Below, in pieces: positions 9,050 to 17,393 of a stretch of DNA of 64,000 nt. The translations under genes were made by a program, and so were the position numbers. This DNA is from Roseibium album (lineage in GTDB: Bacteria; Pseudomonadota; Alphaproteobacteria; Rhizobiales; Stappiaceae), in assembly GCF_001404515.1 (NCBI RefSeq), contig NZ_CXWE01000001.1, positions 1,116,001-1,180,000 of the forward strand, read 5' to 3'. How positions within the stretch are numbered: position 1 is the stretch's first letter; every line of letters starts with the position of its first letter. Under the pieces are notes generated by a model that was not told the DNA's origin, did no database searches, and saw only the letters and a program-made list of their open reading frames with translations.

Positions 9050-9626
9050 TAGAGATAACCCTCTCACTACAATAATGTGTATTTACGCTGCAGCGCAGCA
9101 AACCTCATATACCGCATTAACAGAATTTAAACCAAAAACCCGCGTCAAAGTCAAACGGATTTTTTCAGAAAATTGAAGCATTTGGAGGCAAATCCATCAA
9201 ATTTTAGGCAACTTTGAATGTCGCGTCTGCTTCAAAACCGCAAAAACCCGGCATTGTCAGAATTATGTATGCGTTAGCCAGTGCAATAAAAAAGAATTTC
9301 GACTGTGCTGACCGAGAAGGAATCAGACGGCTTTTATAAGCGTCGAATTCGTTGATCTGCGGCTGATCATGACAATTGGCGTCAGCGGGGAAATCGGCTT
9401 GGGAATGCGGGAATTCCGCGATAAATCCAGATATGATTCGTTCAGGTTCCAAGCAGCGGTGAAGCGCTCGAAAACGATTCCGCTTTTCAGATCAGCCGAC
9501 TGTAGGGTGCCTTGGCCGGGACCGCCGCACAGGGATCAATGGATGTTCCACATAGCGGGTGATGGTTGGCGCTGACAGTTGGCACCTGGCCGCGATCACT
9601 TTTTTGGGATGGCACGTCATTCGATG
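9050..9626. other. Gene-free region
   Basis: These 577 bases contain no open frame with convincing codon use. The first 130 bases are AT-rich and probably hold the promoter of the VPLPA-CTERM gene. An 82-codon minus-strand frame (9204-9452) lacks a ribosome site and recognisable features. I see no repeat or hairpin of note. Confidence 0.4.
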
Positions 9627-9830
9627 TCAGCTATGACGAACCTTGGTCAAAATCACCAGGGTCGACATGACTGAAATTGTAATAGGCCAAAAGATGGCTG
9701 CGAATAATGCGGCACAAATCGATGCTGCACTGCCGCGACCGGTTTCACTAAGCTCCAATGCGCTGAGTGCAAAAATCGCCAGAGCCACACAAAAATACAA
9801 AAACAGTCCGGCACCAATTAGCAAAAACAT
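9627..9830 (-). CDS. Small two-helix membrane protein, function unknown
   Basis: From ATG 9830 the product is 67 residues: MFLLIGAGLFLYFCVALAIF, a short linker (ALELSETGRGS), then a second hydrophobic helix (ICAALFAAIFWPITISVMST) and a basic tail. The start is set by the beginning of the hydrophobic helix and an upstream CGAGG; a longer frame to 9968 would add a poorly coded N-terminus. Two predicted membrane spans are all that can be read. Nothing nearby indicates a role. Confidence 0.5.
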   Translation of the reverse strand: MFLLIGAGLFLYFCVALAIFALSALELSETGRGSAASICAALFAAIFWPITISVMSTLVILTKVRHS

Positions 9831-10113
9831 AATCAAAAAACCTCGGTTGCCAGCGTGAAAAACACGCTCCCCGATAGGGCAGATTAGGTTAACAGAGTAT
9901 TGCTTCGATTGGGTTTTGAAAAGAGTGGGCTGCGGAAAAGCGATAAAATTCAGGTGATATTCGCACATTGAACGTGTCTTGATGGCAATTTTCGAAAGCG
10001 AAACTTTAAGTGGAAAGCGGTGTTGAAATTCTCAATTCCCGTGTAAAGGCAAGGGCCTGGCATTTCGGTTGGTCTGACATTCGGCAGTTTTGCTGGAACC
10101 TGATCGAGCGAGG

Positions 10114-10767
10114 TCAGTCAGGTGCATTTCTTTGGGTGGGTGTCCGGGTAAACGCTCCAGGTACGTCGGTCGTGCCTGACATTTTTTGAAAGTTGGCAGC
10201 TTCAGCCCACCACAACAGTTGCTTCAATGTGCGATCCAGATACCCATCCCATTGTTCCGGGTCGACACCGGCAAGATACAGACCCGATTCGTCGAAGACT
10301 TCCTGGGCTTTCGGAATATGGATCATCGCCGACACAGGAAGGCATCCGATTTCAGAAAGGAATGTGCGCATGTTGACGGCTGCCCTGGCACCGCCCCATT
10401 GCCCGGCGGAGTACGTTACGATGGCGCTCGGTTTATAGGAGAAGAGCGAACTGCCGAAATGGTTGAGCAGGTGGGCAAGCGCAGGTGACATTGAATGATT
10501 GTATTCCGGGCTTACCATAACATAGCCGTCGGCTGAGGAGATTTGCTCCGCAAGATCTTCAAGTGCAGGCGGTGCCTTGCCCCGAGCGTAGGAAAAATGT
10601 GGCTTGAACGGAGTCGGCAGGTTGATCTCGAGGGGGTCGACAATTTTGTGCTCGACATTGTTGGCGGTAAGCCTCTTTGCACATGCGGCCGCTACACGTT
10701 CTCCCAGGCGAGCCGGGCGCGGTGGCGTACTGTCTCTTTCCGAACCAAGGAAGACCAGGAAGTTCAT
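10114..10767 (-). CDS. NAD(P)H-dependent FMN reductase, flavodoxin-like
   Basis: The 217-residue protein belongs to the NADPH-dependent FMN reductase family. It begins with a Rossmann/flavodoxin-like strand (MNFLVFLGSERDS). It has the family motif SPEYNHSMSPALAHLLNHF (about residues 88-106), in which SPEYN contacts the flavin, and YSAGQWGGARAAVNMR, a second flavin/NAD contact loop. It is probably a cytoplasmic quinone or azo-type flavin reductase. GGAG lies five bases before the ATG at 10767. It is divergent from the ABC operon that starts at 11186; a functional link is not evident. Confidence 0.85.
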   Translation of the reverse strand: MNFLVFLGSERDSTPPRPARLGERVAAACAKRLTANNVEHKIVDPLEINLPTPFKPHFSYARGKAPPALEDLAEQISSADGYVMVSPEYNHSMSPALAHLLNHFGSSLFSYKPSAIVTYSAGQWGGARAAVNMRTFLSEIGCLPVSAMIHIPKAQEVFDESGLYLAGVDPEQWDGYLDRTLKQLLWWAEAANFQKMSGTTDVPGAFTRTPTQRNAPD

Positions 10768-11185
10768 TGAAGCTCCGTCGAAGAGGGGAAGCGGTTGTCA
10801 AACCGCAGGCCGTGTCAACTGAAATGCGGTTCAAGTGAGCCGTCTTTCCCACTCTTAACGAACGCTTAACAGTGTAATACCTTTACAATGCCTTTGGTTC
10901 GAAAGAGAGGTGACAATGCCACTAAATCACCTTGATTAAGCCTTTTCAACCCGCAAAATCCCTTGAATTTCTCTTTATGAAACTTAATAGTCGACAAATG
11001 GTATTAAATAGGTATTATATTTTGAAAGGCTGACGGGAAGCGTCCGGCCACGTGCCAATGAATTGTCAGGCATTGCACCGGTCAGGGCGTTTGTTGGCGC
11101 GCAGTCATTCAGCATGGGGACGCGCCTCGTCAGGCTGTATTTAATGGATAACAACACAAACCGAGTGAAAACAGGGAACAGCGCA
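10768..11185. other. Divergent promoter region, with a possible 7-codon leader ORF
   Basis: This 418-base region separates the FMN reductase gene from the sugar ABC operon and must hold both promoters. At 10916-10939 a frame encoding MPLNHLD then stop is preceded by GAGAGGTGACA, a strong ribosome site. It could be a chance match or a leader peptide. The stretch around 10980-11030 is AT-rich. No clear LacI- or GntR-type palindrome is seen. Confidence 0.35.
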
Positions 11186-12439
11186 ATGACACGTAAGTTT
11201 TTATCCTTGGCAATGGTCAGCACAGCTCTGATTACAAGCAGTGCCTATGCGGAAGACGTCACGTTGACGATCGAAAGCTGGCGGAACGACGACCTGACCC
11301 TCTGGCAGGAAAAAATCATTCCGGCCTTTGAAGCGTCTCATCCGGGTATCAAGGTGAAGTTCACGCCTTCTGCTCCGACAGAATATAATGCCGTCCTGAA
11401 TTCCAAGCTGGATGCTGGTTCCGCCGGCGACTTGATTACCTGCCGCCCATTCGATGCCTCACTTGCACTTTTTGACGCCGGTCACCTGGTTGACCTCGCT
11501 GACATGGAGGCGATGAGCAACTTTTCCGACGTCGCCAAGTCTGCATGGCAGAGCGATGACGGATCGGCCAGTTTCTGCGTTCCGATGGCATCCGTGATTC
11601 ACGGCTTCATCTACAACAAGGATGCGTTCAACGAACTTGGCCTTTCCGTGCCCGCGACCGAAGAAGAGTTCTTTGCCGTTCTTGAAAAAATCAAGGAAGA
11701 CGGCAACTACATTCCGATGGCGATGGGAACCAACGACCAGTGGGAAGCCGCCACCATGGGCTACAACAACATTGGTCCGAACTACTGGAAGGGTGAGGAA
11801 GGTCGTAACGCCCTGATCAAGGGTGAGCAGAAACTTACCGACCCGCAATGGGTGGCACCCTACGAGACGTTGGCGAAATGGGGCCCGTATCTCGGTGACG
11901 GCTATGAGGCGCAGACCTATCCGGATAGCCAGAACCTCTTCACGCTTGGCCGTGCAGCGGTCTACCCGGCGGGCAGCTGGGAGATCTCCGGCTTTAACGC
12001 GCAGGCAGATTTTGAAATGGGTGCCTTCAAAGCGCCGGTCCAGAGCGCGGGCGACACGTGCTACATTTCCGATCACACGGATATCGGCATTGGCATGAAC
12101 GCTGCGACAGATCATCCGGAAGCCGCCAAGACCTTCCTGGCATGGGTCGCTTCGCCGGAATTTGCGTCGATTTTCGGCAATGCGCTTCCGGGCTTCTTCC
12201 CGCTCTCGAAAACTCCGGTTGAGCTTGAAGATCCCCTTGCCAAGGAATTCGTCGGTTGGCGCGAAGAGTGTGAAAGCACGATCCGATCCACATATCAGAT
12301 CCTGTCGCGCGGAACGCCGAACCTGGAAAACGAGACCTGGGGCGCCTCTGTTGCAGCCATAAAGGGTGCGGAAACTCCCGAAGCGCTCGGCAAGAAACTG
12401 CAGGACGGCCTGGCCACCTGGTACGAGCCGCACAAGTAA
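11186..12439 (+). CDS. Sugar ABC transporter, periplasmic substrate-binding protein
   Basis: This 417-residue family 1 extracellular solute-binding protein starts at ATG 11186 (MTRKFLSLAMVSTALITSSAYA, cleavage after AYA), with AGGGA upstream. The mature part opens with EDVTLTIESWRNDDLTLWQEKIIPAFE, typical of MalE/UgpB-type proteins. A family segment GSWEISGFN and a C-terminal lobe ending in GLATWYEPHK follow. It would capture a sugar or glycoside in the periplasm for the two permeases and ATPase encoded downstream. Two cysteines (CRPF and CYIS) may form a disulfide. Substrate cannot be read from sequence. It is the first gene of a five-gene operon. Confidence 0.9.
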   Translation: MTRKFLSLAMVSTALITSSAYAEDVTLTIESWRNDDLTLWQEKIIPAFEASHPGIKVKFTPSAPTEYNAVLNSKLDAGSAGDLITCRPFDASLALFDAGHLVDLADMEAMSNFSDVAKSAWQSDDGSASFCVPMASVIHGFIYNKDAFNELGLSVPATEEEFFAVLEKIKEDGNYIPMAMGTNDQWEAATMGYNNIGPNYWKGEEGRNALIKGEQKLTDPQWVAPYETLAKWGPYLGDGYEAQTYPDSQNLFTLGRAAVYPAGSWEISGFNAQADFEMGAFKAPVQSAGDTCYISDHTDIGIGMNAATDHPEAAKTFLAWVASPEFASIFGNALPGFFPLSKTPVELEDPLAKEFVGWREECESTIRSTYQILSRGTPNLENETWGASVAAIKGAETPEALGKKLQDGLATWYEPHK

Positions 12440-12458
12440 TCTGCCTTCAAAACATATT

Positions 12459-12484
12459 CCCGAACAAGGTGCGCCTTGTTCGGG
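12459..12484 (+). promoter_or_regulatory. Intercistronic mRNA hairpin
   Basis: A perfect 11-bp stem, CCCGAACAAGG (12459-12469) and CCTTGTTCGGG (12474-12484) with a TGCG tetraloop, lies between the binding-protein and first permease genes and is not followed by T residues. Such hairpins commonly protect the upstream message and give excess binding protein, as in malE-malF. Confidence 0.6.
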
Positions 12485-12505
12485 ACCCATTGACCGGAGC
12501 TTCTG

Positions 12506-13420
12506 ATGAGCAAGCCTCGCATACGTTGGCACGTCGTCGTGTTCCTGACCCCGGCGGTCATTGTCTACACGGCAGTCATGATATTTCCGCTTTTCAACAC
12601 GTTGCGGCTTGCCCTCTACAGCAAGATCGATCAGGAGCGGGTATTTGTCGGACTGCAGAATTTTACGACATTGTTCGGCGACCCGATCTGGTCAGATCAG
12701 TTCTGGAATGCTCTGGGAAACAATTTCTGGTTCTTCCTGGTCCATATGCTGGTCCAGAATCCGATCGGCATTGCTCTGGCCGCCATATTGAGCCATCCGA
12801 GGTTACGCTTCGCTGCATTTTACCGCTCGGCCATTTTCATCCCGACCATCCTGTCCTTCGTGATCGTCGGTTTCGCCTGGAAACTGATCCTGTCACCGAT
12901 CTGGGGCATTGCGCCCTCGATGCTGGATGCTGTCGGCTTGAAATCGCTCTACGCTCCCTGGCTCGGCAAGGAGGAGTATGCGCTTACGGCCCTGTCGCTG
13001 ATCTCGGTCTGGCAATTCGTTGGAATCCCGATGATGCTGATCTATGCGGCGCTGCTGTCCATTCCGGAGGAGGTGCTCGAGGCGGGAGAGATTGACGGCA
13101 TTACCGGCATGTCGGCTTTCTGGAAAATCAAGCTACCGCTGATTCTACCCTCTATCGGCATCATCTCGATCCTCACTTTCGTTGGCAATTTCAATGCTTT
13201 TGACCTGATTTACACCGCACAGGGTGCTTTGGCAGGGCCGGATTTCTCAACCGACATTCTCGGGACATTCATGTACCGCACCTTCTTCGGCTTCCAGCTT
13301 CAGTTGGGCGATCCTTACATGGGCTCGGCGATTGCAAGCGCCATGTTCGCGATCATTCTGATCGGTGTCTGCATCTACCTTTTCGGCATCCAGACACGGA
13401 TGCGCAGGTATCAGCTGTAA
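12506..13420 (+). CDS. Sugar ABC transporter permease (MalF/UgpA-like)
   Basis: The 304-residue inner-membrane permease has about six transmembrane helices, starting with HVVVFLTPAVIVYTAVMIFPLF. The EAA loop contacting the ATPase is readable as EEVLEAGEIDGITGMSAFWKIKLPLILPSI (about residues 191-220), matching the EAA---G---------I-LP consensus. It pairs with the second permease encoded 10 bases downstream. GGAG precedes the ATG. The preceding hairpin separates it from the binding-protein gene. Confidence 0.9.
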   Translation: MSKPRIRWHVVVFLTPAVIVYTAVMIFPLFNTLRLALYSKIDQERVFVGLQNFTTLFGDPIWSDQFWNALGNNFWFFLVHMLVQNPIGIALAAILSHPRLRFAAFYRSAIFIPTILSFVIVGFAWKLILSPIWGIAPSMLDAVGLKSLYAPWLGKEEYALTALSLISVWQFVGIPMMLIYAALLSIPEEVLEAGEIDGITGMSAFWKIKLPLILPSIGIISILTFVGNFNAFDLIYTAQGALAGPDFSTDILGTFMYRTFFGFQLQLGDPYMGSAIASAMFAIILIGVCIYLFGIQTRMRRYQL

Positions 13421-13430
13421 GGGGCGCAAG

Positions 13431-14270
13431 ATGAACAAGGCACGTACAAATCCGTTCAACACTGCCGCCATGCACGGTGCGTTGATCCTCTACACGCTGA
13501 TCGCACTGTTCCCGGTTTTCGTGATCCTGATCAACAGCTTCAAGACACGCAAGGCAATCTTCCGCGAGCCATTGGGCCTGCCAGATGCCGACAGTTTTTC
13601 AATGATCGGCTATCAGACAGTGATGAAACAGGGGGATTTTTTCCTCTATTTCCAGAACTCGATGATCGTCACGGTCGCGTCGCTGTTCTTCATTCTGCTG
13701 TTTGGCGCCATGGCAGCGTTCGCGCTCAGCGAATACCGTTTCAAGGGCAACCTTCTGCTTGGGCTCTACCTGGCGCTCGGGATCATGATCCCGATCCGGA
13801 TCGGGACGGTTGCAATTCTGGAAATGATGGTCGCAACTGGCCTGGTCAACACGTTGACGGCGCTCATCCTGGTTTACACGGCGCAGGGTCTGCCGCTCGC
13901 AGTCTTCATATTGAGTGAATTCATGCGGCAGGTTTCCGACGACCTGAAAAACGCGGGCCGGATTGACGGACTGTCGGAGTACACGATTTTCTTCCGTCTC
14001 GTGCTGCCGCTGGTCCGCCCGGCGATGGCAACCGTTGCGGTCTTCAACATGATACCGATCTGGAACGACCTGTGGTTCCCGTTGATCCTGGCACCCGCAG
14101 AGGAAACCAAGACGCTGACGCTTGGCAGCCAGGTGTTCATCGGGCAGTTCGTGACCAATTGGAATGCCGTGCTTTCCGCACTCAGCATGGCCATTTTGCC
14201 GGTCCTCATACTCTATGTGATCTTCTCACGCCAGTTGATCCGGGGCATCACGTCAGGAGCTGTCAAATGA
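13431..14270 (+). CDS. Sugar ABC transporter permease (MalG/UgpE-like)
   Basis: From ATG 13431 (MNKARTNPFNTAAMHGALIL) the product is 279 residues with six predicted membrane helices. Its EAA loop reads SDDLKNAGRIDGLSEYTIFFRLVLPLVRPA. It forms the heterodimeric pore with the upstream permease. The frame extends further upstream, but into the preceding gene, so the ATG ten bases after that gene's stop is preferred. Its stop overlaps the next gene's start (ATGA), indicating translational coupling. Confidence 0.9.
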   Translation: MNKARTNPFNTAAMHGALILYTLIALFPVFVILINSFKTRKAIFREPLGLPDADSFSMIGYQTVMKQGDFFLYFQNSMIVTVASLFFILLFGAMAAFALSEYRFKGNLLLGLYLALGIMIPIRIGTVAILEMMVATGLVNTLTALILVYTAQGLPLAVFILSEFMRQVSDDLKNAGRIDGLSEYTIFFRLVLPLVRPAMATVAVFNMIPIWNDLWFPLILAPAEETKTLTLGSQVFIGQFVTNWNAVLSALSMAILPVLILYVIFSRQLIRGITSGAVK

Positions 14271-15301
14271 TCCGGGTTTTGATAGCGGGGCTAGGCAATA
14301 TGGGCCTTTCTCATGCCTTGGCGCACCATCGCAACGATGCGTCGCAGATTGTCGGGCTGGTCAATCGGTCGGGCCGCGTCGAGCACGATGAACTGGCGGG
14401 TTATCCGGTTTTTACCAGTTATGACATTGCGTTGGAAAAAACGTCACCTGATCTGGTGGTGATTGCCACATATTCGGACACTCATGCCGACTATGCGGTC
14501 GCGGCCATGTATGCGGGCGCAAATGTTTTCGTCGAAAAGCCGTTGGCGACCAGCGTTGAAGATGCCAGGCGTGTCGTTGAATGTGCCAGGGAGACGAGAA
14601 AGAAGCTTGTTGTCGGCTATATACTTCGTCACCACCCGTCCTGGGTCCGGTTGATAGAGGAGGCGCGTGCACTCGGCGGCCCTTATGTCTTCCGCATGAA
14701 CCTCAATCAGCAGAGCTCCGGCTCCGAGTGGGAAACGCACAAGGCCTTGATGCAGACCACTGCTCCCATCGTCGATTGCGGGGTGCACTATGTGGATGTC
14801 TGGTGCCAGATCACCGATGCGACACCGGTAAAGGTCAACGGTATGGGGCTGCGGCTCTCCGACGAGATTGCACCGGACATGTACAATTATGGCCAGTTCC
14901 AGGTTGTTTTCGACGACGGTTCCGTCGGCTGGTACGAGGCCGGTTGGGGCCCCATGATGTCCGAAACGGCCTTCTTTGTGAAAGATGTCGTTTCTCCCGC
15001 CGGCTCCGTCTCCATCGTGGAAGACAACAAGGGTGCTTCCGCGGATGTGGATGGCCACACAAAGGTGGGAGGTCTGCTGGTTCATCGTCCGGGCGGCGAC
15101 ACCAGCATCAGCCTGCCAGATGAACCGGGTCACCAGGAACTCTGCGACGCGGAGCAAGCCTATATGCTGCGCGCAATCACCAAAAATATCGATCTCACCC
15201 GGCACATGCAGGATGCCGTCCGGTCGCTGGCCATATGCCTGGCCGCCGATCACAGCGTCCGCACCGGCAATTCCGTCATCTTGAAGGAGCCAACGCAATG
15301 A
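14267..15301 (+). CDS. Gfo/Idh/MocA family oxidoreductase of the ABC operon
   Basis: This 344-residue NAD(P)-dependent protein has a Rossmann motif at its start (MIRVLIAGLGNMGLSHALAHH, GxGxxG at residues 8-13) and the family signature VEKPLAT (Lys at the active site). The C-terminal domain carries DCGVHYVD, which includes the usual catalytic histidine. It overlaps the upstream permease stop and the downstream ATPase start by ATGA on both sides, so it is part of the operon and probably oxidises the imported sugar or its derivative. The exact sugar is unknown. Confidence 0.85.
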   Translation: MIRVLIAGLGNMGLSHALAHHRNDASQIVGLVNRSGRVEHDELAGYPVFTSYDIALEKTSPDLVVIATYSDTHADYAVAAMYAGANVFVEKPLATSVEDARRVVECARETRKKLVVGYILRHHPSWVRLIEEARALGGPYVFRMNLNQQSSGSEWETHKALMQTTAPIVDCGVHYVDVWCQITDATPVKVNGMGLRLSDEIAPDMYNYGQFQVVFDDGSVGWYEAGWGPMMSETAFFVKDVVSPAGSVSIVEDNKGASADVDGHTKVGGLLVHRPGGDTSISLPDEPGHQELCDAEQAYMLRAITKNIDLTRHMQDAVRSLAICLAADHSVRTGNSVILKEPTQ

Positions 15302-16296
15302 CAGCGCTCACTCTGCACAACGTCAACAAGTTCTTCGGTGCCGTTCACGTTCTGAAAGATGTCAATCTTGAGGTTGAAGACGGCGAATTTGTTGTCTTTG
15401 TCGGGCCATCCGGTTGCGGCAAGTCGACCCTGTTGCGTGTCATCGCAGGTCTTGAGGACGTGTCATCAGGCGATATTCATATCGGCGGAGAGCATGTCAA
15501 CTTCACGCCGCCCTCGAAACGCGGCATCGCTATGGTGTTCCAGAGCTACGCCCTGTATCCGCATCTGAATGTCAGAAACAACATGTCGCTGGCGCTGAAA
15601 CAGGAGCGGCAGACAAAGGATGTCATCGATCAGCGCATCGCCGAGGCGACGCGCATGCTGAATTTGGAAGATTACCTGGATCGCTATCCGTCCGAGCTTT
15701 CTGGAGGGCAGCGGCAACGGGTGGCCATCGGCCGCGCCATTGTTCGCCATCCCAAACTGTTCCTGTTCGACGAACCGCTTTCGAACCTGGATGCCGCGCT
15801 CAGGATGAACACGCGACTGGAGATTGCCAATCTGCACCGCCAACTGGAAGCATCCATGATCTATGTGACCCACGACCAGTCCGAGGCAATGACACTTGCC
15901 GACAAGATTGTCGTGCTGAGAGATGGACATGTCGAACAGATCGGTAGTCCGATGGAGCTCTACAACAATCCGGTCAACCAGTTTGTTGCTGGTTTTCTCG
16001 GATCTCCTGCCATGAATTTTCTGCCGGCCGGACTTTTGAGCGAAGGGGACGAGCGCACCCTGGGTGTTCGTCCCGAAGATCTTTATCTCTCCGACAATGG
16101 TCCACTCAAAGCGAGGGTCGAGCATGTCGAACAACTGGGCGGCGACACCAATGTGATTGGCAGGGTCAACGGACAACAGGTCACTGCACGTCTGTTCGGT
16201 CAGCATGCCATCGAGCCGGGCAGGGAACTCGACCTCGCGATTTCCGACGGGAAGAGCTACTACTTTGACGGTTCGGGAGTGCGTCTCGGCGCATAA
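15298..16296 (+). CDS. Sugar ABC transporter ATP-binding protein (UgpC/MalK-like)
   Basis: The 332-residue ATPase contains Walker A GPSGCGKST (about residues 36-44), the Q-loop (MVFQSYALYPHL), signature LSGGQRQR, Walker B LFLFDEPLSNLD and the H-loop YVTHDQSEA. A C-terminal TOBE/OB region follows (LGVRPEDLYL). It is slightly shorter than typical MalK/UgpC proteins (about 350-370), the shortening lying in the regulatory domain. It energises the permease pair encoded upstream. Its ATG overlaps the oxidoreductase stop. It is the last gene of the operon. Confidence 0.92.
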   Translation: MTALTLHNVNKFFGAVHVLKDVNLEVEDGEFVVFVGPSGCGKSTLLRVIAGLEDVSSGDIHIGGEHVNFTPPSKRGIAMVFQSYALYPHLNVRNNMSLALKQERQTKDVIDQRIAEATRMLNLEDYLDRYPSELSGGQRQRVAIGRAIVRHPKLFLFDEPLSNLDAALRMNTRLEIANLHRQLEASMIYVTHDQSEAMTLADKIVVLRDGHVEQIGSPMELYNNPVNQFVAGFLGSPAMNFLPAGLLSEGDERTLGVRPEDLYLSDNGPLKARVEHVEQLGGDTNVIGRVNGQQVTARLFGQHAIEPGRELDLAISDGKSYYFDGSGVRLGA

Positions 16297-16370
16297 CCTT
16301 CCTCAAGCGAAACAGGGATCAGTTACGCTGGCAGCAAGGTGAAATGCACCTGTTTTGCAATGTCTGTCCT

Positions 16371-16970
16371 TCAGGCGGCCGCAAGCGCCGGCATGCGTGC
16401 CGGTTCTTCTGAGAGCAGTCTGCGTAAATGCTGTCTTGCCGTCATCATGCGCGTCTTGACGGTCCCAACCGGACATCCGAGCAATTCCGAGATTTCGGAG
16501 TAGAGGTACCCGCTGAAGTAGGTTAACTCGACGACAGCCCGTAATTCGGGCTTCAACTTTCCAAGCGCGTCGTCAACATCACGCCGGAAGAGGACCGTTT
16601 CCATCGTGTTTGCGGTGTCGCGGATCACGCATTCATCAAGACAGATGTCGTTTTTCAACCGGCCGAGTTTCTGTTTTTTCTTTATCGCAAGCCTGTAGGC
16701 AATCCCGAACATCCACGTCGTTGCTTTTGAACGTCCCTGAAAATGCGAGGCCGTTCGCCAAACAACCATGAACGTGTCGTTGATGACCTCTTCGGCCGCT
16801 TCGTGGTTTCCCGTGATCCGCGTTGCGAATTTCATGAGCTTGGAAAAATGTTTGCGGTGGATCGTCTCGAAGGCAGCAAGGTCACCATTTGTCACGGCTA
16901 CCAACAGATGCTTGTCATCCAGATACAGGGAATTCGAACTGTTTTTGCCCGGTGAATCAAGACGTTTCAT
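16371..16970 (-). CDS. ECF-family RNA polymerase sigma factor
   Basis: This 199-residue sigma-70-family protein has region 2 (FETIHRKHFSKLMKFATRITGNHEAAEEVINDTFMVVW..., about residues 35-80), including the -10 melting segment FQGRSKATTWMFGIAYRLA. Region 4 (LKPELRAVVELTYFSGYLYSEISELLGCPVGTVKTRMMTARQHL) contains the helix-turn-helix. The start is ATG 16970; a TTG four codons upstream would overlap its own GAGGG ribosome site. No anti-sigma gene is adjacent on either side, so the mode of control is not visible. The next gene upstream is the RTX protein gene, a possible but unproven target. Confidence 0.88.
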   Translation of the reverse strand: MKRLDSPGKNSSNSLYLDDKHLLVAVTNGDLAAFETIHRKHFSKLMKFATRITGNHEAAEEVINDTFMVVWRTASHFQGRSKATTWMFGIAYRLAIKKKQKLGRLKNDICLDECVIRDTANTMETVLFRRDVDDALGKLKPELRAVVELTYFSGYLYSEISELLGCPVGTVKTRMMTARQHLRRLLSEEPARMPALAAA

Positions 16971-17393
16971 GTCAGCTGCCAACCCTCAATCAAAAAAGTT
17001 CCGTTCGCAGACCCGGCCAAAGGGTTGCGTCGACGTTTCCTGTGCGAATTCAAATTGAGGTTCCAGAAATCTGCGCGGAACCTGATCCAAAGATGGCCGG
17101 TTTCGCCTGCGGTGCTTATGACGCGCGTCACAATCAAAATACGGTGCCTTGCGAAAGTACAATCTGATTCTCGCCGCGTCGGTGCAGCGCGCAACATGGG
17201 CCTGAGACGAGGCGAGGGTGGTCGCCGTTCGAATTCACGCGAGTGTCCCTTATTCACGTCATGCAGCGCCGGATGGAGGAAACCTTCTCCCGGTCAGATG
17301 TTCGGCACGACGGGAGTTTGCACCGCCAATTGCAAATCCCGCCGGCTGGTCAGCCGGCGGGATCGAGACACGAAGCAAAGGGATCGAGCAGCT
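16971..17393. other. Gene-free region between ECF sigma and RTX genes
   Basis: No convincing gene lies in these 423 bases. They hold the presumed promoter of the sigma factor gene and, at 17336-17363, the terminator of the RTX gene. Short open frames here have poor codon use. Confidence 0.4.
17336..17363 (-). terminator. Terminator of the RTX gene
   Basis: A perfect 12-bp stem, ATCCCGCCGGCT (17336-17347) and AGCCGGCGGGAT (17352-17363), has a 4-base loop. It starts about 30 bases past the RTX stop on the minus strand and is followed by TTGC, so the T tail is short. Confidence 0.65.

Noticed and set aside
9204..9452. An 82-codon minus-strand frame
   Set aside because: No ribosome site, no motif and non-coding-like composition.
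11459..12532. A 357-codon minus-strand open frame
   Set aside because: Antisense to the sugar-binding protein, whose signal peptide and operon position are clear.
14267..15301. The first Gfo/Idh/MocA gene as a second sulfoquinovosidase
   Set aside because: It is embedded in a sugar ABC operon with no monooxygenase or other sulfosugar enzyme; a general sugar dehydrogenase is more likely.
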